A stretch of 64,000 nucleotides of DNA from Cepaea nemoralis (lineage: Eukaryota > Mollusca > Gastropoda > Stylommatophora > Helicidae), in assembly GCA_014155875.1 (NCBI GenBank), contig JACEFZ010004174.1, positions 72,501 to 136,500 on the forward strand, written 5' to 3'. The notes under the pieces are model-generated. The model ran no database searches and had not been told where the DNA came from. It saw only the letters and a list, made by a program, of their open reading frames with translations. Every line of letters starts with the position of its first letter. Position 1 is the stretch's first letter. Positions 56,678 to 64,000 of this stretch are shown one piece after another. Made by a program: the position numbers and the translations under genes.

Positions 56678-57131
56678 GTTTTCTACTGTTTGGTGTCTAT
56701 ATGTTCTATTAAAGTGGTCATATGTGTGAAATGTCTATATAAAAGACTCAATGTCACGTTTGTCATGACCAATAAAAAATGAATGTACTTTGTCAATGAA
56801 AAATATTTTGTTGACTACACACTATTGAAAATTTGATGAAAAAATAAAAAGTTATGAAAACGAACTCTTGTTTGGTTTTTTAGTGTTATGAATGATTTTT
56901 CTTGTTGACCACTGCAAAAGGGTGCTTCATGTTGATTATGTGGTACACACCTTTTTACTACACAACCTAAAACATAAGTTAAATATCACCCCTACATACT
57001 ACCCCTTACCCCACCCCTTACCCACCCCTTACCCAACTATATGACCGAGGGGGAGTGAAAATCAACCGAGGTCAAGGTCAAGTGGTGGAGGCTCCACCAA
57101 ATGAGAACCGAATCCTACATTTATAACTACT
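56673..57131. repeat. Polinton right terminal inverted repeat (459 bp)
   Basis: Inverse of 44214-44660, ending ACTACT. It contains one more 11-bp CCCCTTACCCA-type unit than the left end. Confidence 0.95.
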
Positions 57132-57137
57132 GGTGGG
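57132..57137. repeat. Polinton target-site duplication, right
   Basis: GGTGGG, identical to 44208-44213. Removing the element and one copy restores an uninterrupted SINE-A. Confidence 0.9.
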
Positions 57138-57197
57138 TTTCGAACCCGATATGCGGGATTACGAATTGCGTCGCTAAATCCTTCGCCACAGAGCCTG
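57138..57197 (-). mobile_element. SINE-A host copy, right piece (tRNA-like head)
   Basis: Inverted head: on the minus strand CTGTGGCGAAGGATTTAGCG (A-box-like), then CGCAATTCGTAATCCCGCAT and the B-box-like GGGTTCGAAACCC made with the target bases. It is followed by the right 12-bp duplication at 57198-57209. Confidence 0.85.
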
Positions 57198-57209
57198 CGA
57201 CTACCAGGT

Positions 57210-57800
57210 AGGTTATAGAAAATAATCGATTGCTTGGTGGTTCAACTGAAAGTGTTTGACTGATTGGTCTCTTCTTGTTTTTGTTGCAGCTGTTTTGTGT
57301 TTTAACGAAATATAGCAACGCCTGGGATCTCGTGTTTACGCCCATTGTCATCGAGTTACCTATACATGTACTCGTCACCAGTTGCTTTGTTCTGTCTATT
57401 AATTTATAATGCTTCTTACGATTTCGAGAGGCGTTAGCGAAGTTGACAGGCAGCTGCGCTAATAATGGCATAGGCAGGGCCGGACAAGAGCCAGACACTA
57501 TGTGGCAAATTGTAATGACCTTTCAGTCCTAACAACCAATATTGTTGGAGCCAGTAAACGACTGCTAGTTGAATGTGTGTCCAGATCAGTCGGCTCTCTG
57601 GTGGATGATTTAGTCAATACTGCTTCAACCGCCTTTATTTCTCATGGCAATTTCTGGTACCTATTTAAGCCTGGTTGGATCAGAGTTCCGCAGATGAGTT
57701 CCGAACGTGGTTTGAGAAATTAAATTGCGTTTGTAACCCCTTTGCCATAGCTCCGCAAGAACTAGTAAAGACAGCAGAAATAGATCTCACTATATGATGC
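57210..57800. other. Intron continuation, no exon confirmed
   Basis: A good-looking acceptor (TTTTTGTTGCAG at 57279-57290) is followed by a short frame without PAN features, so I do not call an exon. 57700-57765 resembles an inverted SINE-A head (GTAACCCCTTTGCCATAGCT). Confidence 0.4.
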
Positions 57801-57804
57801 GATA

Positions 57805-58260
57805 ATAATAATCATCATCGTCCAGTGCCGAGCCGGCTGGCGTAGGCGATCATTCCTCTCCACAAATTACAATCACCAACGTCATGGATCAATTCGTGTT
57901 GACTCTCTTCCGTGTCATGATACAAGACTGGCAATAATCTTCTCATGTTGTCTTTCTCTATCTCTCTTTCCTCAAATCTTTTCGGTTGTCACAACATGTT
58001 CCAGTTTTTGTCTTCTCATGACGTGGCCAAAAACAACGATGACTGCCTCTTTCTGATGTTTGTGAAAAGTTTCCTTTGTTTCCCTTAAAAAGGCCTCATT
58101 GCTCTATTTAACTGTCCAATTAATTTTCAGCATTCTTTTATAAAACCACGTCTCCAAGGCTTCCATTGATTTTTTCGCCTGTTTACTAATTGTCCAGGAC
58201 TTGCAGCCGTATTTTAATACTGCAAAACTCTTTTTTCTAACTTTCAAGGATAGTGAATTA
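57805..58260 (-). repeat. RTE-2 LINE 3' fragment (inverted)
   Basis: CATCATCGTCCAGTGCC end, GGCTGGCGTAGGCGATCATT, then the reverse of HVMRRQKLEHVVTT and YGCKSWTISKQAKKSMEALE codons (58104-58260). Confidence 0.75.
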
Positions 58261-58582
58261 TGCAGATTTATGCGATGATATGGGAGATTATGTTTACTGA
58301 AGGGGAAGTAACAGAGTAACAAAGCATCTCATGAGATATATTTAAATGCAGTTGTTCATTCACCCATTTATTCGTTCATTAATTCATTCACTAACTCAAG
58401 AATAGATCCACTCATTCTTTGGCATAGCTTAAAGTAGACAAGAACACACCAAATAAACTGCTACCGATGCTAAATTTTAAATTTTTACACCTACCCAAAA
58501 TAGAATATTTACATCAAACTTGATTCTGGTATACTCACCGATGACACAGTATCAGTGTACCGTGCCTTCAGCTTCAAATTAT

Positions 58583-58640
58583 ATCGTTTTTTGGCCTTTT
58601 GGCTAAGATCACAGTGTAGTATTGCCCTCTCAGTACTGCA
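58583..58640 (+). ncRNA. U2 snRNA-like 5' region (pseudogene or chimera)
   Basis: ATCGTTTTTTGGCC, TTTTGGCTAAGATCA and AGTGTAGTA match the first 40-45 nt of U2 snRNA, including stem I and the branch-site-pairing GUAGUA. The expected following stem IIa and Sm site are absent. Instead the sequence continues as unrelated DNA (58640-58930) with a C-rich run at 58861. It is likely a retroposed U2 piece fused to another sequence. Confidence 0.7.
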
Positions 58641-58954
58641 CTTGGTCCTGCCAGGGTCTGAGATGATCATCAAACTTCACAACTCCTCAAGGTAGATGTG
58701 GGTCTTGGTGGACCACTGTGGACAAAGGCTCATATTGGGACTAAAGGACCCACAATTAAAAACAGGGAGACGTGGGGGTCTCAGAGTGTCGCTCTATCCT
58801 ATGGGGGAACTGCTAGCCCTTATAAAGAAAGTTTTGTGGCAGTGAAAAATAACCATGACGCCCCCCCCCCCCTCCCCCCTCCCCCCTCCCGTGTGCGATC
58901 TTTAGGGGCAACCCGGGGTACTTATAATGTTAAGTAAGTAAAGGATGATATTCA

Positions 58955-59095
58955 GAGGCAGACCAAGTGAATTCCTGCTGGATGGATTGAGACGGTGGCA
59001 TGGAGGAATATCATCAGCAGAGTTGATCCAGAAAACCAATGACCGAGATCAGTTGAGAATCATGAACGCCTACGCCAGCTGACATGACACTTGAT
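58955..59095 (+). repeat. RTE-2 3' tail fragment
   Basis: TGGATTGAGACGGTGGCATG, GAGGAATATCATCAGCAGAG and ACGCCTACGCCAGCTGACAT, parallel to 2540-2660. Confidence 0.75.
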
Positions 59096-59129
59096 GGTGC
59101 TGAAGTAATGGACTCCTCATCACGCCATG

Positions 59130-59345
59130 AGGGTATATGGTGCCGGCCCCACAATGTTTCACCCATCCATAGTCGGTGGGTGTGTGGTCAGTACCGCATC
59201 AGCTGCCTTTACTTCTCAGAAGATTATGGCACCATTTTTAGGCTGGGTCGACCTGGAAGTCGGTTGGGATCTGAACAGATGACCATCAGGCCTGCAAGCA
59301 AGCGTGCTAGCCATTGGACTACATCGGGTCCCACGCATTCGAGGA
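59130..59345 (-). repeat. tRNA-like SINE (inverted)
   Basis: Minus strand near 59345-59265 reads AGTCCAATGGCTAGCACGC (A-box-like) and CTGTTCAGATCCCAACC (B-box). The rest of the element extends left to about 59130. Confidence 0.4.
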
Positions 59346-60148
59346 TCGGTGTTTACTAAAGTAATTCATGCCGCATTAGTCAACAATGTATCTCTCAGTT
59401 ACACAGTGAACAACTGGGGGTTAGAACTGGATATTAAGAAGACACAGATTATGGTTGTCATTGGGAGGAAGGAAATACCACAATGTGATATACGAATAAA
59501 TGGGCATTTTCTTAAGCAAGTGAATCGATATAATTATCTCGGAACAGTCATAACATCTTCTTCTTCTTCTTCGTTCATCCGGAGTTTTTTTTCAGACGTG
59601 ATTGCGTTGTGCCTGTTTACAGCAGAGCTGTGTTCTTGCGCCGTTAGGCCGACACATCCGACTTCTGCAGGCATTTGTTGACCGGGTTAACCTTCCCGGG
59701 GTCATAACATCTGATGGTGAGATGCCTTGAAGAGATGAGAACAAGAATTGACATAGCGAAGGTAGCCTTTTGTAAGAAGAAAAACATACTGAGCAGTCAA
59801 GCTGAAAAACAGCTGATGCTTGTGGAAATGTGGTTTCTGAGGAAAATACGAAGTATACCATGAACAGACAGAGAAACCAATGAACAAGTCCTTCTAGAAA
59901 CAAATGAAGATCGTAAACTGATTAGTCATTAGACGTAGACAGACACAATTTTTCTGGGTATGTTACGAGAAGAAATGACTTGGAGAATTTGGTGGCAAGA
60001 TAGGGGGGAACAGACCAAGGGGAAGACCAAGAAGTAAATACATGGATGGCTTGGCCACATGGCATGGTCGAGACAGAAACATGGAGCTGATCCATGTGAG
60101 ATGGCAAAACATGACCACCCACGCTTATCGGCATGGCACATGGATGGA
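59345..60148 (+). repeat. RTE-1 LINE 3' fragment interrupted by SINE-E
   Basis: From LELDIKKTQIMVVIGRKEIP and NRYNYLGTVITS (to 59558) it resumes at 59713 with DGEMP, then MWFLRKI, RNDLENLV and a HAYRHGT-type end, followed by (GGAT)n. Frameshifts are present. Confidence 0.85.
59559..59700 (-). mobile_element. SINE-E copy with 12-bp target duplication
   Basis: 142 bp inserted into RTE-1. GTCATAACATCT flanks both sides (59547-59558 and 59701-59712), and the RTE sequence is continuous across it. It has a (TTC)n edge on the left, which is the (GAA)n tail of a minus-strand retroposon. Confidence 0.85.
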
Positions 60149-60149
60149 T

Positions 60150-60625
60150 GGATGGATGGTAATCTCAACATTCTGATATCATATAAACAGTATCTCAATT
60201 GCACCATCAAAGTGCGTGGAGCCAGTCTGAAACAATGTAATTATTTGGTGCTGGGTTGTGGCGAAGACTGGCTGGTGTGCTGGGAAACGAACAAGCGGAC
60301 AGATTGGCTGGGTCTGCACCACTCCAAGGGGTTTTGGTACATAACGCAGATGTGGTCTGAGCCACCTGGTATTTTTTGTACTGTGTGGAATAAGAGGTGG
60401 ATCATCACGGCTTGGAGAGAATGGTGCTGCAGGGAGTGACCAGAGGATCTGACCGACACTCACGACTCCGAGGAATCACTAGACGGACAATAATCAGACT
60501 GCTACTGGCGTCATTAGTATTGGGACTCTTCACGGGCTGTTGAATATATGGATGGAACAAGTACTGGAATGTCCAAAGTGCAATTATGTAAGTTATTTAC
60601 TCAGCTCAGCTCAATTATTAGAGTA
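60150..60625 (+). repeat. Element H copy (direct)
   Basis: Its right half (60430-60560) matches 17500-17640 closely, including GACCAGAGGATCTGACCGAC. It ends in CTCAGCTCAGCTCAA, the family pentamer tail. The left half (60190-60430) has a short open reading CTGGGTTGTGGCGAAGAC...TGGTCTGAGCC without recognised motif. Confidence 0.55.
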
Positions 60626-61145
60626 CTTTAATAACTGCCGATGAAAGATGCATTAAGGAAGTTAAATGTAGTATGCTCAATTAAAGGCAGCATTTAAAAG
60701 ATGAATATTTTCTGCAGTTTATCTTTGTCAATCAAGATTAGTAAAAGAGTTCTTAAGGGTTATATTGCGCCAATCTTGATGTAAGGATGAGAATTATGGA
60801 CAATTAACAGAGACGGCAGGAATTATGTGCCATCTGCAGATATGTGGTGTTAATAACGAAAAATCACTTTGGCCAGATAGAAATAAATATATCTTGAAAG
60901 AATTTAACTCACAAAGGAAACTGGCTACTAGAACTAAGAAATTGAAAGCTGTAGTATGTCGTCACAACGGGAAGGTTAGAGAGAAAGATAGGCAGGGAGA
61001 CCAAGAGAGATGATGTTGGACAGTTTAATATCATGGAATGGAGGGTCATCAGCGTCAGAAATGGTTGGCTGCAGAAGAGACAGAAGGCTGTGGACAGACA
61101 CGATCACCAAAGCCACTCGGCAAGGAAAATAATAAAATTATGATG
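60625..61145 (+). repeat. RTE-2 LINE fragment
   Basis: Codons like DERCIKEVKC, KRVLKGYIAPILM, GELWTIN, then VVCRHNGK and WLQKRQKAVDRHDHQSHSA, ending near AAAATTATGATG. Large deletion inside and frameshifts. Confidence 0.7.
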
Positions 61146-61164
61146 TGCATGAACAACTACTGAA

Positions 61165-61245
61165 TTAACACTGTTTTGTAAATCACAAAAAGCCAGTAAA
61201 TGTTGTGGTTGATTGCCACGTTGTGTAAAGAACATGCAGCTAACT
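61165..61245 (+). repeat. SINE-A 3' fragment
   Basis: AAATCACAAAAAGCCAGTAA and TGTAAAGAACATGCAGCTAA. From 61250 to 61555 nothing is identified. Confidence 0.55.
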
Positions 61246-61559
61246 TTTCTATGTGTGTGAACATGAGAATTCGAGTTATCTGGGCGTCAGTTGGGAAAGT
61301 TGAACGTTGAAGATTGATCACCGAAGCTTGGTCTGTGGAATATTGGGCCATTTCTTCAGGAGCTCTGAGTTCGGTCATCAATATGAAAAACTGGAGCTGT
61401 CAGAGCGATTGCTGGCTCGCAGTGTCTGCCGGATCGGAAAGCAAGAAGGAAACAGATAGAGAAAAATGTGATGCACTTTTAGCGTCAGTCAGGTTGATAG
61501 TTCATAGATTGAGTGATAACTTATATAGTTCTGTATTGGATTGCTTAGCTAGTCATCTA

Positions 61560-61664
61560 TCTTTTTGTCTGTCTGTCTGTCTGTCTGTCCGTCTAACTGT
61601 CTGTTCGTCTGCCCCCTCCCGTCCGTCCGTCCGTCCGACTGTCTGTCTGTCTGTCTGTCCTTTT

Positions 61665-61758
<94 letters not shown>

Positions 61759-61770
61759 GCCCGTCGTCTG
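61560..61770. repeat. (CTGT)/(CCGT)n then (CTTT)n
   Basis: (CTTT)n runs about 25 units at 61662-61756. Weaker CTGT-rich sequence continues to 61945. Confidence 0.96.
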
Positions 61771-62384
61771 TCTGTCCGCCCACCCACCAGTCTATCTGTC
61801 TCACTGTTTTTCAGTGTGTCTGTCTGTGTGCCTGTTTGTCTGTCTTTCTGTGTCTATGTGTGGCAGCCCCCACGTCTGTCCACCCACCCACACGACTGGC
61901 TATTTTTTTTCTCTGTGTCTTGCTGTGCCTGTCTGTCTGTCTCTCTAGTAAATAGAAAATTGTAAACTTGGTATCAACTTGTAAATTAAAATTAGGAATA
62001 TCAAAAATAAGATATACAAACACCTGGATTTTTTGACCAAAATACTGTCATTAAGGATCATGTGCACAGACCTTATCTTAAATTTGTCATTATTTAAGAC
62101 AACATTGTCGCCAGGAACGTATCGCCATGGCACATGATGATGATCACGATGATGATACAAGTAGTTCCAAGTTCTCAAAATTAATTCACCTCTACGACGG
62201 CACGAAATCCACCTCAAGGCAGCTTGCGTCAGACCCAGACATCTCTACCGCCCATCTAATCCGCTGGTTAGTCGGGTTTCCCTGTAGCACACACACACAC
62301 CACTGGACCGACAGGCGAACGAACGTACTGCCTGACCGAGCATTCGTATTTTGTCTTTTCTTTCCTAAGAATTGTTAGAATTAT

Positions 62385-62710
62385 ATTGAAGCTGAGGAGA
62401 TGTGATTTTATAGGATACTTATGCGAATCCCGTGGACGGATGGAAGGAGTAATGAAGACATCTCGAAAGAGAATTAGTTAATCACGTCAGAAGTATACAA
62501 TCCACATTTTTTAGCGTATCATGAGAACAGAACAACTCGAGTTTGTCGTCACAACGGTCAAGCTGGAGAGGGGGCGAGCAAGGGGAGATCACGAGAGAAG
62601 ATGATGGACAGACTGACGTCATGGCATGGAGGAAAGCAGGTATCAGAAATGATTAACAGCCAAGAGACAGAAGGATGCGGACAGACACGATCGTCAACGA
62701 CACTTGAAAA
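62385..62710 (+). repeat. RTE-2 LINE fragment
   Basis: LRRCDFIGYLCESRGRMEGV-like decayed codons, then EQLEFVVTTVKLERGRARGD, MTSWHGGKQVSEMINSQETE and DADRHDRQRHLK-like end. A RTE tail scrap (GGCACATGATGATGATCA) also lies at 62128-62160. Confidence 0.65.
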
Positions 62711-62749
62711 TACTGACTCATTTATTGTGTCCATTAGAGAGTTTAGAAG

Positions 62750-62845
62750 TCGACATGGTCGGAAGGATAAATGGCTCGTTCTTACATTTCCGTTGCGCTG
62801 ATGGCGTGATAAGCAGTTCAACCCCAACATCGGCATTAAGTTGGA
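62750..62845 (+). repeat. SINE-B head fragment
   Basis: GACATGGTCGGAAGGATAAA (degenerate A-box) and GCAGTTCAACCCCAACATCG (B-box), as at 19560-19650. Confidence 0.45.
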
Positions 62846-62879
62846 TTTAATCGTTGAAAGCAATAGCTAACTAGTGAAC

Positions 62880-62945
62880 GTAAAATTGCATAGAAACTCA
62901 AGTTGGGTTGGTCTTGACATCCTGCACAGGACATGCAACATGTTT
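62880..62945 (+). repeat. SINE-A 3' fragment
   Basis: GAACGTAAAATTGCATAGAA and CCTGCACAGGACATGCAACA, followed by a T run. Confidence 0.6.
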
Positions 62946-62954
62946 TTTTTTCAT

Positions 62955-64000
62955 ACGAGAGCATAGATTGCATCCTCCACGACCCTCATGACATGCTCCA
63001 CTACCCTCATGACATCCTCCACGACCCTCATGACATCCTCCACGAGCCATACAACATCCTCTACGACCCTCATGACATTCTCCACGACCCTCATGACATC
63101 CCCCACGAGCCATATGACATCATCAACGACCCTCATGACATCCTCCACGACCCTCATGACATCCTCCACGACCCTCATGACATCCTCCACGACCCTCATG
63201 ACATCCTCAACGACTCTCATGACATCCTCCACGACTCTCATGACATCCTCAACGACTCTCATGGCATCATCAACGACCCTCATGACATCCTCCACGACTC
63301 TCATGACATCCTCCACGACTCTCATGACATCCTCCACGACCCTCATGACATCCTTAACGACTCTCATGACATCCTCCACGACCCTCATGACATCCTCCAC
63401 GACCCTCATGACATCATCCACGAGCCATACTACACCATCACCGACCCTCAAGACATCCTCCTCGACCCTCATGACATCCTCCATAATCCTCATGACATGC
63501 TCCACGACCCTCATGACATCCTCCGCGACCCCCATGATATCCTCCACGAGCCATACGACATCATCACCGACCCTCACGACATCCTCCACGACCCTCATGA
63601 CATCCTCCACGACCCTCATGACATCCTCCATAACCCTCATGACATCCTCCACGACCCTCATGACATCCTCCACGACCCTCATGACATCCTCCACGACCCT
63701 CATGATATCCTCCACGACTCTCATGACATCCCCCACGAGCCATATGACATCATCAACGACCCTCATGACATCATGAACGACCCTCATGATATCCTCCATG
63801 ACCCTCATGACATCCTCTACGACCCTCATGACATCTTCCACGACCCTTATGACATCCTCCAGGACACTCATGACATCCTCCACGACCCTCATGACATCCT
63901 CTACGACCCTCATGACATCCTCTACGACGTTCGTGACACTCTCCAAGACCCTCATGACATCTTCCACTATCCTCGTGACATCCTCCTCGATCCTTATGAC
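62955..64000. repeat. 21-bp satellite running off the right edge
   Basis: About 50 copies of CATCCTCCACGACCCTCATGA with point variants and occasional CACGAGCCATA(T/C) units. Because 21 is divisible by three and variants avoid stops, both strands are open: a 338-residue minus frame of MRVVEDV heptads and a 262-residue plus frame of TTLMTSS. There is no splice or start evidence, so I treat it as satellite, not gene. Confidence 0.95.

Larger units (their letters stand above)
44214..57131. mobile_element. Polinton/Maverick-type element, 12.9 kb, polymerase only
   Basis: Defined by inverted repeats of 447 bp (left) and 459 bp (right), termini starting AGTAGT, and a perfect GGTGGG duplication. Polintons normally also encode a retroviral-type integrase, packaging ATPase, cysteine protease and capsid proteins. 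Here only the family-B polymerase is intact. The middle (48.9-56.1 kb) holds RTE pieces (49745-50510, 53090-53865, 54440-54745), a SINE-A scrap, two minisatellites and AT-rich DNA, with no frame above about 140 residues. It is probably a non-autonomous or decayed derivative that moved with enzymes supplied in trans. Confidence 0.92.

Noticed and set aside
57279..57360. Possible next PAN exon after a good acceptor
   Set aside because: The following frame lacks cysteines and PAN features and no matching donor was found.

Overview
This is metazoan nuclear DNA with no bacterial features. It has spliced exons with GT/AG borders, long introns, tRNA-derived SINE-like repeats, 5'-truncated RTE-type LINEs, a foldback MITE, a Polinton/Maverick element and very many micro-, mini- and satellite repeats. 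The mix suggests an invertebrate, plausibly a lophotrochozoan such as a mollusc. That is an inference from repeat content and a PAN/Apple gene, not a proof. Family names used here (RTE-1, RTE-2, LINE-C, SINE-A, SINE-B, SINE-E, SINE-F, SINE-G, element H) are local labels.

The only host gene I can support lies on the + strand and runs the length of the window in pieces. Three exons (6945-7187, 23593-23862, 43843-43988) each encode a PAN/Apple-like cysteine module, with compatible phase-1 joins. Everything else up to 44 kb is intron packed with repeats: a 34-bp satellite at 3.4-5.7 kb, a 22-bp minisatellite at 10.4 kb, a nearly whole but broken RTE-1 LINE at 11.1-13.8 kb, a 32-bp satellite with 224-bp higher-order structure at 15.7-16.3 kb, an 18-bp minisatellite at 18.6 kb, tetranucleotide arrays at 27.6, 36 and 37-38 kb, and many SINE and LINE fragments.

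The main element occupies 44214-57131. It is a 12.9-kb Polinton/Maverick-type transposon with about 450-bp terminal inverted repeats (TIRs) that are identical by eye except for one 11-bp unit and one homopolymer base. The ends begin AGTAGT and a perfect 6-bp target duplication (GGTGGG) flanks it. It keeps one intact gene, a 1377-residue family-B DNA polymerase of the protein-primed type, at its left end reading outward. At the right end lies a diverged, frameshifted fragment of a second polymerase, also reading outward and cut exactly where the inverted repeat begins. I found no integrase, packaging ATPase, protease or capsid gene; the rest of the interior is LINE debris and tandem repeats. 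The Polinton sits inside a SINE-A copy, which sits (12-bp target duplication) at a tandemly duplicated copy of the end of PAN exon 3 and its splice donor.

Right of 57.1 kb there are more RTE and SINE fragments, a U2-snRNA-like sequence at 58.6 kb and, from 62.96 kb to the edge, a 21-bp satellite whose translation is open on both strands. Most long open frames in the window other than the polymerase and the RTE reverse transcriptase are products of simple repeats.
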